A DNA stretch of 64,000 bases from assembly GCF_013433315.1 (NCBI RefSeq), contig NZ_WXVV01000020.1:62001-126000 (forward strand), given 5' to 3'. Of the stretch, positions 35,537-44,031 are shown one piece after another. Each line of letters starts with the position of its first letter. Within the stretch, counting starts at the first letter, position 1. Made by a program: the position numbers and the translations under genes. The notes beneath the pieces were generated by a model, which was not told the DNA's origin, did not search any database, and was given only the letters and a program-made list of their open reading frames with translations. Origin of the DNA: Pseudomonas crudilactis (GTDB lineage Bacteria; Pseudomonadota; Gammaproteobacteria; Pseudomonadales; Pseudomonadaceae).

Positions 35537-35562
35537 CGCCACTGTCAGATCTGACAGTGGCG
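35537..35562. promoter_or_regulatory. 26-bp perfect palindrome upstream of the LodA-like operon
   Basis: Two uninterrupted 13-base arms (CGCCACTGTCAGA and its complement) form a perfect palindrome centred 68 bp before the lodA-like start, with the look of a dimeric repressor or activator operator. A hairpin in the leader RNA is the alternative. It is unrelated to the GATAC motif. Confidence 0.6.
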
Positions 35563-35617
35563 AGCCAGCGCCGGGCTGCGGTTCCATGACGATTGGCCCA
35601 ACCTGTCGAGGCGCAAC

Positions 35618-37801
35618 ATGAATCTGCTCGAATCCGTCACTCAAGTGTGCAGGCGACTGGCGCCCGGCGGCTGGCATTCGCTGATGCTCGCGCATGGCCT
35701 GGACCTGCTCGCCGAACCGCTGGCGGCGGAATTGCAAAAGCCACTGAACATTGATCGTTCATTGCCCGGGTTTGCCGATTTCGCACTGGCCGGGAGCCGC
35801 GCGATTGAAGCCGGCGCACCGGCGCGCAGCCTGCTCTACCACGCACTGGCCTCGCCCAACGTGCTCTGCGATGAGAACGGGCAAACGTTGCAGCTGTTTC
35901 CCACCGCCGCTGAGATCGAGACGGTGCTCGACTATGTCTACAGCGTCAGCCCGCCCACGCTCGACAGTCTGCGCAGCAAAGTGTTGGGCGCACCGTTGGC
36001 AATGGTCGCGTTTGCCAGTGAATATCGCTGCGCCACCGACACCGTGCATGGCCGGCATGCCGACTTGTGTTTCTCGCGCACCGGCATTGCCCGCGTCGGC
36101 ACCGCCTCCGCGCGTTATGACGCCACGCTGCGCAGTTTCCTGCCCTTCGTCGACGATGACCCGCACGGCATCCGGGTGATGCCAGTGCGCTACAGCGCCT
36201 ACATTGCCGTGCAACTGAAGGGCGATGCCGAACGCTTCGGACCGATGGATTTTCAGCTCGACGTCGATCCCGAACTGGATTTCTGGGTGCCTCTGCACAA
36301 GTTGTTCAATGGTTCGCAGTGCCTGCAAGCCATGAATCTGGCGTTAACGCTGGACAACCACCAGATCAACGAAAAACTGCGGCATATCCACTTACGCCAC
36401 AGCGGCACCGGCTGGCAGGAACCGCAGATCAGCCAGCCGCCCTTCGTCGTGACCGACAATCTGGCGCATTGGGCACCAGTTACGGATGTCGGCCCCGGGC
36501 TTCTGGTGCCAGAGGCCAAATCCCGGCTGGTCGAGCCGGTCGCCTATCAGGGTCAACCATTGTCCTTTGTGATGCCGGCCAACAGTGGCGGCATGATTCA
36601 CGGGCGTCACCGGGTCGAGGTGGATGGCAGCATCGAAGACCTGAACGCGTACGAGAATGTCGAGGAATTGGTGCGTCAGGGCGGTTATCGCGCCTTGCAT
36701 TATCAGGACGGCACCGCTGATGGCTGGGTACGGCCACGGTGTCCGGCGCTGGAAAACAGTTTGCCGACGGTAGCGGCCTACTCGCTGATCGGCCCTCCGG
36801 ACTTCTATCCGCTATGCAACCAACGCAAACTGTTGCACTGGGTCAGCGATGAACCGACGTTACCGAGCACCGATCTGTGGCATGCACGACTGGAGGCGCT
36901 TTCCAACGTCCGCTACTGCGCCAATCTGCATTTGCAGGATCAATTGTTCTCCCCCGCCGATCGTGGAGTGAGCGCTATCGTCGGTCTCGCCGATCCAGCC
37001 GGCATGCTGCAATCCACCACCATACTGCCGTCGCCATCGCGCCCGACCACTCTGCCCGACGGCGCCGCAGGGGTGTTCGGGCCTGGCTGGGAGGTCGGCT
37101 GGGTGCGCCAGCAGACCCCGGACGCTGAGTGGATCAACGTCCTCGCCGGTTATCAGATGGCCAGCCCGTTTCCCGAGGATGCGAAGATTTGCGCGGCGCT
37201 AGGTTCTTTCTGGCCCGGCGTGTCACCTGATTCGGCGCGGGTCTTCGAGCCGCGCTCGACACTGCACAGCATCATTCCGCTGACCGATCAGGAAACAGGC
37301 ATGGGCGGCGATGTGGCCTGGGATGATCAGCGCGGTCCGCAACTGATCACTCAAGACGATCGGCTGATCGTCCAGTACCACGCGTACGCCCATGCCGACT
37401 ACACCCAAGTGGCCCTCGATGGCCGGTTTTCCTTGAGCATGACCGGCCGCACCTCGCAAATGGCCTATCAGCATCGCGTACGGTCGATGTATCGCGTGTA
37501 CCGCGTGCTCGGCGCCGCCAGCGACAAACCATTGCGTAATACCTGGCCGCTGTTGTCGTTCCTTGAAGTGCAGCGACCGAATGCCGAACTGGACACTGCG
37601 CAGGAGGAGTCCGGTCAAATCCTCGACGGCTGGGTTCAGCGCTTTTTGCTCTACAAACGCGGCGCCGTACAGAGCGCCAAACGTGATTTCAGGCTGCGCC
37701 ACGTCGAGGTCGAAGAACTGGTGATCCTGCTGCTCAGCGCCGATAGGATCCTGATCAAACGCGACACGCTACCGTGGCAGGACGCCCATGAAGCATTTTG
37801 A
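35618..37801 (+). CDS. LodA/GoxA-like cysteine-tryptophylquinone (CTQ) oxidase
   Basis: 727 residues. The C-terminal third carries the LodA-family landmarks around the quinone cofactor: Cys525 in DAKICAALGSFWPGVSPDSAR and, 43 residues later, Trp568 in GGDVAWDDQRGP, preceded by IPLTDQETG. LodA enzymes deaminate amino acids (lysine, glycine) and release ammonia and H2O2, often acting as antibacterial secreted oxidases. The flavoprotein partner gene overlaps by 14 bp, as lodB does in known systems. The N-terminal half is diverged, so the substrate cannot be predicted. GAGG precedes the ATG. Confidence 0.78.
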   Translation: MNLLESVTQVCRRLAPGGWHSLMLAHGLDLLAEPLAAELQKPLNIDRSLPGFADFALAGSRAIEAGAPARSLLYHALASPNVLCDENGQTLQLFPTAAEIETVLDYVYSVSPPTLDSLRSKVLGAPLAMVAFASEYRCATDTVHGRHADLCFSRTGIARVGTASARYDATLRSFLPFVDDDPHGIRVMPVRYSAYIAVQLKGDAERFGPMDFQLDVDPELDFWVPLHKLFNGSQCLQAMNLALTLDNHQINEKLRHIHLRHSGTGWQEPQISQPPFVVTDNLAHWAPVTDVGPGLLVPEAKSRLVEPVAYQGQPLSFVMPANSGGMIHGRHRVEVDGSIEDLNAYENVEELVRQGGYRALHYQDGTADGWVRPRCPALENSLPTVAAYSLIGPPDFYPLCNQRKLLHWVSDEPTLPSTDLWHARLEALSNVRYCANLHLQDQLFSPADRGVSAIVGLADPAGMLQSTTILPSPSRPTTLPDGAAGVFGPGWEVGWVRQQTPDAEWINVLAGYQMASPFPEDAKICAALGSFWPGVSPDSARVFEPRSTLHSIIPLTDQETGMGGDVAWDDQRGPQLITQDDRLIVQYHAYAHADYTQVALDGRFSLSMTGRTSQMAYQHRVRSMYRVYRVLGAASDKPLRNTWPLLSFLEVQRPNAELDTAQEESGQILDGWVQRFLLYKRGAVQSAKRDFRLRHVEVEELVILLLSADRILIKRDTLPWQDAHEAF

Positions 37802-38816
37802 TGTGGTGATCGTCGGCGCCGGGCCTGCGGGCTGCGCAACGGCAATCAGTTGCGCCCGGCGTGGCCTGCGCGTGGCCTTGATCGAACGGCAACCGTTCCC
37901 ACGGTTTCGCCCCGGCGAAAGCCTGCATCCGGGCATCGAACCGCTGCTGCAGCAACTGGGAGTCGCCGAGCAGTTGTGCGGTCACGCGGCCCGGCGCTTC
38001 GAAGGCCAATGGGTACAGTGGAATGGTACGCCGCGTTTCAACGGTTTTGGCACCGATGACAGCGGCATCTGGCAGGGTTTTCATCTCGAGCGAGCACAAC
38101 TGGACGCGACGCTGCTGGCGCAAGCCGCCGCTTTGGGCGTTGAGGTAAACCAGCCCTGCCGGGCCCGGCGGGTGCTGACTCAGGCCAACCGGGTAATCGG
38201 CGTGGACACCGACAGCGGCTGCCTTTACGCGAGCTGCCTGATCGATGCCAGCGGCGCTCGCGACTGGCTGAGCCGCCAACTCGGCCTGACGACCCATAAT
38301 TGTTCTGCGCCGCTGGTTGCACGTTACGGCTACTTGCACGGCTACAACGCAGCCTATGCGACGACTGCGCACTTGCTGGCCGACCCTGATGGGTGGACGT
38401 GGATTGCCCAGGTCGGGGATCGTTTGTTGCACTGGACGCGCCTGACCTTCGAACGCAACGCTCGGTCGGTGATGCTCCCCAAGGCTTTGCAATCGCTGCC
38501 TGCGATGGGCGCCATGCGCGGCGCCGATGTGACCTGGCGCCTCACGCCGGCCGCCGCCGGTGCCGGTTATTTTCTGGTGGGTGATGCCGCCAACCGGCTC
38601 GACCCGGCGTCTTCCCACGGCGTACTCAAGGCGTTGATGAGCGGCATGCAGGCCGCGCAAGCCGTGGCAGATAGCCTGCGCCAACCGGCCTGGCAAGTGC
38701 CTGTGCAGATGCAATATCGAGAATGGCTCATCGAAGGGTTCGCACGCGATGTGGCGCAACTGCGCAACTTCTATCGTCAGCATCCTTACCCACCGTCATG
38801 GTTGCCTGCCAACTGA
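37788..38816 (+). CDS. LodB-like FAD-dependent maturation enzyme
   Basis: 342 residues. The FAD fold is DVVIVGAGPAGCATAISCARRGLRVALIER in pattern (GxGxxG then Glu), with a second motif LVGDAANRLDPASSHGVLKAL as in tryptophan halogenase/LodB-type flavoproteins. In Marinomonas, LodB is required to build the CTQ cofactor of LodA, and the overlap with the upstream gene supports that role here. Its stop nearly touches the convergent DUF2063 gene. Confidence 0.82.
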   Translation: MKHFDVVIVGAGPAGCATAISCARRGLRVALIERQPFPRFRPGESLHPGIEPLLQQLGVAEQLCGHAARRFEGQWVQWNGTPRFNGFGTDDSGIWQGFHLERAQLDATLLAQAAALGVEVNQPCRARRVLTQANRVIGVDTDSGCLYASCLIDASGARDWLSRQLGLTTHNCSAPLVARYGYLHGYNAAYATTAHLLADPDGWTWIAQVGDRLLHWTRLTFERNARSVMLPKALQSLPAMGAMRGADVTWRLTPAAAGAGYFLVGDAANRLDPASSHGVLKALMSGMQAAQAVADSLRQPAWQVPVQMQYREWLIEGFARDVAQLRNFYRQHPYPPSWLPAN

Positions 38817-38817
38817 T

Positions 38818-39570
38818 TCAAACGACGCTGCCGAGCACAGCGTCCTCATGCAATTGCCGCAGCAATATCGATCCGTTGTCCATGAACGCAGCGGTTGCGG
38901 CCACCCCCGCCTCCACTGCCAAAGCTTGCAACTGCCGACGGCCATCAAGGGCGGGATATTCGTCGATACGCTGCAGCAACCGCCAAGCCAGCGGACTCAG
39001 TTCGGAAAACTTCACGTTCCAGTCAGCCGTGCGTCGCACCAGTAGCAAGGTCGGTTGAGCCGGTGGCGTGGCGGGCTGATTGTCCGGATCGAGTTCATGT
39101 ACCGGCCAGGCATACGCCAACGGCCAGGCCAGTGCCGAGATCTGCAGCGGGCACTCCAGCAACAGCGCCGGATCCGTCGACGACAGCGGCTGAGCATCGG
39201 AATGCTGCAAAACCATCTCGACCCATTCGTAATGCGCCAGCTCCAGCAAAAACGCCGGCCACTCTCCTTCGCACAATACCTGCGGTTGCGTGGCCAGATA
39301 GTCGAGAAACGTTTCGGCGATCTCGCCGAACTTCGGTGTCTGCGCCCGCCAGTCACGCAGGAACCCTCGCACCAGCAGGCCCCAGCGTTGCTCACCGAGG
39401 ATACGGATCAACACCGGAAACGTGCCGCTCAATAGTCGCAATACGTTGTTGAACACCAGATCACGATAGACATCGACCCGCGCCGCGTTCATGTCGGCCG
39501 GCGGCGCCTGACGTTCGGGATCGCGCAGGTATCGGGTCAGGGCCCGTTGTTGCTGCATCAGGTTATCCAC
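38818..39570 (-). CDS. DUF2063 (MbnC/BufC-like) partner protein
   Basis: 250 residues. The N-terminal helical block (RVDVYRDLVFNNVLRLLSGTFPVLIRILGEQRW) and the following DFRDW-like and LELAHYEWVEM segments are those of DUF2063, the recognition partner of DUF692 enzymes in RiPP pathways (MbnC, BufC, TglI-type roles). The likely start is GTG 39570, with GGGGGA upstream and overlapping the stop of the DUF692 gene; ATG 39558 is the alternative. Coupled translation supports a complex. Confidence 0.88.
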   Translation of the reverse strand: MDNLMQQQRALTRYLRDPERQAPPADMNAARVDVYRDLVFNNVLRLLSGTFPVLIRILGEQRWGLLVRGFLRDWRAQTPKFGEIAETFLDYLATQPQVLCEGEWPAFLLELAHYEWVEMVLQHSDAQPLSSTDPALLLECPLQISALAWPLAYAWPVHELDPDNQPATPPAQPTLLLVRRTADWNVKFSELSPLAWRLLQRIDEYPALDGRRQLQALAVEAGVAATAAFMDNGSILLRQLHEDAVLGSVV

Positions 39571-40402
39571 GATGACGTCCCCCGGCTTGCAAGTGGCGAA
39601 TGGTCTGCAACTCGGCAATCAGTTCGGAGAATGCCGGGAAGTTGAAATCCCGCTCCAATAACGTTGGCTGCGCGCCAAACCGCGCGTAGGCCTCAGCCAG
39701 CAATGCCCAGACCTGCGGTTTTACCGAGGCACCGTGAGTATCGATTTTCAGTGTGTCGGACTCATCGAAATGCCCGGCCACGTGCATTCCGACCACCCGG
39801 CCCGGCTCGAGACCGGCGAGAAAGGTTTGCGCATCGAAGCCGTGGTTGATCGCGTTGACGTAGACATTGTTGACGTCCAGCAGCAGATCGCAATCAGCCT
39901 CGCGCAGCACGGCATTGGTGAAGGTCACCTCGTCCAGGTCCTGACGCGGAGCGGCGTAGTAGGAGACGTTTTCCACGGCCAGACGCCGGCCGAGAATGTC
40001 CTGGGCCTGACGGATTCGCGCAGCGACGTGGTGCACCGCCTCTTCGGTGAACGGCAATGGCAGCAAGTCATACAGATGACCGTCATCGCTGCAATAACTC
40101 AGGTGTTCGCTGTACAGCGGCACGTTGTAACGGTCGAGAAACACGCGCACTTCCTGCAGAAACTCGACATCCAGCGGCGCGAATCCGCCAAGCGACAATG
40201 ACAATCCGTGGCAGGACAACGGGTAACGCTCAGCCAGTTCACGCAACGCCGCCCCATGGGCACCGCCGACGCCGATCCAGTTTTCCGGAGCGACTTCGAG
40301 AAAGTCGAAATCACCCGTGCGGGCAGCTTGCAGATCTTTCAGCAGACCACGGCGCAAACCGAGGCCGACGCTGGGTGGCCGTGAGGAGGGCGACGTATGC
40401 AT
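39563..40402 (-). CDS. DUF692 (MbnB/BufB/TglH-like) multinuclear iron enzyme
   Basis: 279 residues, TIM barrel with recognisable metal ligands: His in LSCHGLSLSLGG, His in LYSEHLSYCSDDGHLYD, Glu in VENVSYYAAP, Asp in LLLDVNNVYVN, His in GMHVAGHFDES and Glu in LLERDFNFP. Characterised members rearrange cysteine in precursor peptides to oxazolone/thioamide or thiooxazole groups (methanobactin, bufferins). No DUF2282 bufferin precursor lies next to the operon, so the substrate is encoded elsewhere or is unusual. A GATAC operator is 87 bp upstream. GAGGT precedes the ATG. Confidence 0.9.
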   Translation of the reverse strand: MHTSPSSRPPSVGLGLRRGLLKDLQAARTGDFDFLEVAPENWIGVGGAHGAALRELAERYPLSCHGLSLSLGGFAPLDVEFLQEVRVFLDRYNVPLYSEHLSYCSDDGHLYDLLPLPFTEEAVHHVAARIRQAQDILGRRLAVENVSYYAAPRQDLDEVTFTNAVLREADCDLLLDVNNVYVNAINHGFDAQTFLAGLEPGRVVGMHVAGHFDESDTLKIDTHGASVKPQVWALLAEAYARFGAQPTLLERDFNFPAFSELIAELQTIRHLQAGGRHRG

Positions 40403-40488
40403 AGGATGTACCTCAGCAGTGGATTTTCCACATTTGAGCCGCCAGATGTATTACGTCTGTGTGCAGATGACCGGGCATTTGCAGCCTT

Positions 40489-40523
40489 GTGTATCCTGCG
40501 ATGACGGCGATACACGGCGATAC
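40489..40523. promoter_or_regulatory. GATAC-type operator upstream of the DUF692-DUF2063 operon
   Basis: GTGTATC at 40489-40495, 13 bases, GATACAC at 40509-40515, and a further GATAC at 40519-40523. Sequence and spacing equal the two sites at 33157 and 33225. This is the best evidence that the two-component system at 33.3 kb also controls this operon. Confidence 0.7.
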
Positions 40524-40544
40524 AGACTCACTGCCGATCAATAT

Positions 40545-40637
40545 TGTGCGAGCGAGCCTGCTCGCAAAAGTGTCGGCACTGCCAATATAAGAACCGCCTG
40601 ACATGCCGCCTTCGCGAGCAGGCTCGCTCCCACAGGA
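40545..40637. repeat. REP pair (GTGGGAGCGAGC class, left member decayed)
   Basis: The left copy reads GTGCGAGCGAGCCTGCTCGC and lacks the usual GTGGG; the right copy is intact. The rest of the 40403-40812 gap holds the operator at 40489 and an AT-poor leader for the gene at 40813, without another gene. Confidence 0.85.
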
Positions 40638-40812
40638 CTTCAGTGTTTACAAATACAGCGGCAGTCCCGGACCGGGGCTAGACTCTTTTATGACCCAGTC
40701 GAGGGGGCCGCAGGACGTCAGCCGTGCCCTGCCCAACTCCGTGACCACCGCCCGGTGGCGCACGCCTCGACCCTCGACGCCGCCGGACCGTGATCCTGTT
40801 TCAGGAGCACAC

Positions 40813-41862
40813 ATGATGGACGAGGCGAAACTCAACCAATTCATGGGCAAACTGGTCAACGACATGGGCGGCGCGGCGATGCTGGCCAATGTCATCGTCG
40901 GCGAAGAACTCGGCCTGTACCGCGCCATGGCCGACAGTCAGCCGATCAGTGCCGATGCCCTCGCCGCGAAAACCACCTGTAACCCGCGTCTGGTGCGCGA
41001 ATGGCTCAGCGCTCACGCGGCGTCCGGCTATATGGAGCACCACGATGGCCAATTCCGCCTGCCGGAAGAACAGGCGCTGGCCTTGGCCGTCGAAGACTCG
41101 CCGGTCTACGTTGCCGGTGGACTCGGCGTGGTGGCATCGTTTTTCCACGACAAAGACAAACTGGTCAAAGCCATGCGCGGCAATGGCGCCCTGCCGTGGG
41201 GCGATCACCACCCATGCATGTTTACCGGCACCGAGCGATTCTTCCGGCCAGGTTACAAAGGCCACCTGATTGCCGAATGGCTGCCGGCGCTGGACGGTGT
41301 GGTGGCCAAGCTTGAGGAAGGCGCCAAAGTCGCCGACATTGGCTGCGGTCACGGCGCCTCAACGGTGATCATGGCCCAAGCGTTCCCCAACTCGCGTTTC
41401 GTCGGCTACGACTATCACGCGCCGTCGATCACTGTCGCCACCCAGCGCGCCGAGGAAGGAGGAGTCAGCAGCCGGGCGAAGTTTTTTCAGGGCTCGGCGA
41501 AAAGCTACCCGGGCAATGACTACGACCTGATCTGCTATTTCGACTGCCTGCACGACATGGGCGACCCGGTCGGTGCCGCCCGTCACGCCTATGATTCATT
41601 GAAGGACGACGGCACGGTGTTGCTGGTCGAACCATTTGCCAACGACACCCTGGATGACAACATCAACCCGGTCGGACGGCTGTTTTACGCCGCCTCGACG
41701 TTTATCTGCACACCGAACTCGCTGTCACAGGAAGTCGGCCTCGGCTTGGGTGCGCAAGCCGGGGAAATACGCTTGCGTAAAGTGTTTGTCGAGGCCGGGT
41801 TCAAGCACTTCCGCCGGGCCACACAAACACCGTTCAACCTCATTCTGGAGGCACGCAAGTAA
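40813..41862 (+). CDS. SAM-dependent methyltransferase with N-terminal winged helix
   Basis: 349 residues. The N-terminal domain (ANVIVGEELGLYRAMADSQPISADALAAKTTCNPRLVREWL in pattern) is a winged-helix dimerisation domain as in Rv2258c-like and O-methyltransferase families. The catalytic part has motif I VADIGCGHGASTVIMAQAFP and post-motif LICYFDCLHDMGDP. It probably methylates a small molecule. AGGAG precedes ATG 40813. The sirtuin gene follows 55 bp on. Confidence 0.88.
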   Translation: MMDEAKLNQFMGKLVNDMGGAAMLANVIVGEELGLYRAMADSQPISADALAAKTTCNPRLVREWLSAHAASGYMEHHDGQFRLPEEQALALAVEDSPVYVAGGLGVVASFFHDKDKLVKAMRGNGALPWGDHHPCMFTGTERFFRPGYKGHLIAEWLPALDGVVAKLEEGAKVADIGCGHGASTVIMAQAFPNSRFVGYDYHAPSITVATQRAEEGGVSSRAKFFQGSAKSYPGNDYDLICYFDCLHDMGDPVGAARHAYDSLKDDGTVLLVEPFANDTLDDNINPVGRLFYAASTFICTPNSLSQEVGLGLGAQAGEIRLRKVFVEAGFKHFRRATQTPFNLILEARK

Positions 41863-41917
41863 CCTGCGCGGGTCGCGTGCTAACCTGCTGGCATCGTCCT
41901 TCCCCGGAGCGCTGACC

Positions 41918-42760
41918 ATGCTCGACAGCCCGACCCGCGAACATCTCGACACCTTGCAAGAGGTGATGGCCGAGGGCGATTTTATCGTCCTGACCGGAGC
42001 CGGTATCAGCACGCCGTCGGGCATTCCGGATTACCGCGACAGCGACGGTGTACGCCGTGGCCGGCAACCGATGATGTACCAGGAATTCCTTGCCGCCCCT
42101 GAATCACGCCGTCGCTACTGGGCGCGTGCGATGCTCGGCTGGCCGAGGGTGCGTCAGGCGCAGCCGAATGCGGCTCACGAGGCATTGGCCGATTTGCAGC
42201 GCAGTGGGCTGATACGCAATTTGATCACTCAGAATGTCGACACCCTGCACGATCAGGCTGGCAGCCACGATGTGATCGAGTTGCACGGCAGCTTGCATCG
42301 CGTCCTCTGCCTGGACTGCGGCCAGCGCAGTGAGCGTGATTCGATTCAGCAATTGATGGAACGACAAAATCCGTATCTGGCCGGCGTTGATGCGGTGCAG
42401 GCGCCGGATGGCGACACCCTGCTCGACCCGGCGTTCGAGGCGCGCTTTCAAGTGCCGCTCTGCCCGCATTGCGCTGGCGAGCGGATGAAACCGGATGTGG
42501 TGTTTTTCGGCGAGAACGTCGCGCAGCACACGGCGGCTCAGGCGATGGCGGCGGCAGAAAGTGCGGCGGGGATGTTGGTGGTGGGCTCTTCGTTGATGGC
42601 GTATTCGGCGTTCCGTTTGTGCCGGGTGATTGCCGATCGCGACAAGCCGCTGATTGCGATCAATCTGGGCAAGACCCGCGCGGATGATTTGCTGGATTTG
42701 AAGATTGAAGCGTCGTGTGAACAGCTGTTGCCCCTGTTGGTCAGGGAGCTGGACCGGTGA
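41918..42760 (+). CDS. Sir2-family NAD-dependent protein deacylase
   Basis: 280 residues, class M-like bacterial sirtuin. The NAD motifs are LTGAGISTPSGIPDYR, TQNVDTLH, the catalytic His in ELHGSLH, and VVGSSLMAYSAFRL. The zinc site is CLDCGQ plus CPHCAG (two CxxC pairs). It removes acyl groups from lysine with NAD. ATG 41918 has CCGGAG upstream. It may be co-transcribed with the methyltransferase before it. Confidence 0.93.
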   Translation: MLDSPTREHLDTLQEVMAEGDFIVLTGAGISTPSGIPDYRDSDGVRRGRQPMMYQEFLAAPESRRRYWARAMLGWPRVRQAQPNAAHEALADLQRSGLIRNLITQNVDTLHDQAGSHDVIELHGSLHRVLCLDCGQRSERDSIQQLMERQNPYLAGVDAVQAPDGDTLLDPAFEARFQVPLCPHCAGERMKPDVVFFGENVAQHTAAQAMAAAESAAGMLVVGSSLMAYSAFRLCRVIADRDKPLIAINLGKTRADDLLDLKIEASCEQLLPLLVRELDR

Positions 42761-42793
42761 GTTGCTGCACGCTGTGCTCGACTCAGGAGCCAA

Positions 42794-42953
42794 GCCCCTC
42801 ACCCTAGCCCTCTCCCAAGGGAGAGGGAACTGACCGAGTTGTTCTCACGCGATACATCAACCTGAAAATTTCGAGTCGAACTCAGGATTTGAGAAATCCT
42901 CGATTGGCTCCCTTTCCCCCTCGCCCCTGGGGGAGAGGGCTGGGGTGAGGGGG
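42794..42953. repeat. MITE-like repeat with CCCTCACCC terminal inverted repeats (copy 2)
   Basis: About 160 bp with the same ends as at 2858 (CCCCTCACCCTAGCCCTCTC and its inverse with GGGGTGAGGG), between the sirtuin gene and the LysR gene whose stop is 7 bp away. Internally diverged from copies 1 and 3. Confidence 0.8.
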
Positions 42954-42959
42954 TAGATC

Positions 42960-43847
42960 TCACCGTCGCCCCAGATCTTCAGCCTTGAGGATATCGAACA
43001 ACGCCTGCGCCGCCGCCGACAGTTCATTGCCCGGTTCGGTCAGCACGCCAATCGCCCGCTCCACCGAGTCATCCAGCGTCAGGCAATGCGCGCCCAGCTC
43101 CTGCATCTGCTCGGCGCACAACGCTGGCACGGCACTGACACCCAGACCACTGGCGACCATCCGCCCGACCGTCGCCAATTGATGGCTCTCAAACTCTACC
43201 GGCAATTTCATGCCCCGCGCCTGCAAGTGCTCCTCGAGCATCACTCGTACCGTCGAGGGTCGCTGCAAGGTGATGAACGGCTGCTGCAACAGCGTCTGCC
43301 AGTCGATCTCGCTAAACCGGGCCAATGGCGAATCCTTCGGCACCACCGCGACGAAGCGATCCATGTACAACGGCGTGAATGTCATCGAGGTGTTTTGCAT
43401 CGGCTCGAACGCCACGCCCAGTTCAACCTGACGATCGCGCACCATCTCCAACACCTGCTCGTTGATCACGTCATTGACCGTGACGTTGACGTTCGGATAG
43501 CGCGCGCGAAACGTCTTGAGGATCGGCGGCAGCAGATTACCGGCAAACGACGGCATCGCTGCCACCGTCACCCGCCCGCGTTGCAAACTGAATCGCTGAC
43601 GCATTTCGTCTTCGGCGTTGTCCCAGTCGGCGATCAGACGCCGGGCCAATGGCAGCAGCGATTCGCCTTCTGCGGTCAGCGCCACATTGCGCGTGTTGCG
43701 GCTGAACAGGCGTCCGCCCAGGCCCTCCTCCAGCGCTTTGATGGTCAGGCTCAACGCCGATTGCGACAGGTGCAGGCGCTCGCAGGCCACGGCGAAGCTG
43801 AGGCTCTGGGCCACGGCGAGGAAGGCGCGGATCTGTTTGATGGTCAT
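42960..43847 (-). CDS. LysR-family regulator, divergent from the acetoacetate genes
   Basis: 295 residues. The N-terminal HTH (TIKQIRAFLAVAQSLSFAVACERLHLSQSALSLTIKALE in pattern) and the effector domain are complete. It lies divergent from the CoA-transferase/thiolase operon with a 184-bp AT-rich spacer, so it is the probable activator of acetoacetate use. A TCN11GA-type or T-N11-A site in that spacer could not be fixed by eye. Confidence 0.9.
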   Translation of the reverse strand: MTIKQIRAFLAVAQSLSFAVACERLHLSQSALSLTIKALEEGLGGRLFSRNTRNVALTAEGESLLPLARRLIADWDNAEDEMRQRFSLQRGRVTVAAMPSFAGNLLPPILKTFRARYPNVNVTVNDVINEQVLEMVRDRQVELGVAFEPMQNTSMTFTPLYMDRFVAVVPKDSPLARFSEIDWQTLLQQPFITLQRPSTVRVMLEEHLQARGMKLPVEFESHQLATVGRMVASGLGVSAVPALCAEQMQELGAHCLTLDDSVERAIGVLTEPGNELSAAAQALFDILKAEDLGRR

Positions 43848-44031
43848 ACTGAAGCCTCAGGATCGTCGGTGCATCGTGGGAACGATCAAGCGTTAAGCGG
43901 CAAGCCATAACGCGACTATTGAGCTTTATCAATCAATCAACCTTAAAAATCAACTTAACAAATATATCCACCAGCGAGACACTCCAACCATTCGGCTAGC
44001 CAGCCGCCCGCAAATAATAAAAGAGGTGCAT

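Noticed and set aside
40413..40604. A 63-codon minus-strand frame as a missing RiPP precursor for DUF692
   Set aside because: It lacks a ribosome binding site, a signal peptide and a conserved Cys pattern, and half of it is REP sequence.
41918..42760. The sirtuin plus methyltransferase as a defence system (Sir2-type antiphage)
   Set aside because: The Sir2 protein is a stand-alone zinc-containing deacylase without the effector partners (Argonaute, HerA, STAND domains) seen in defence loci.
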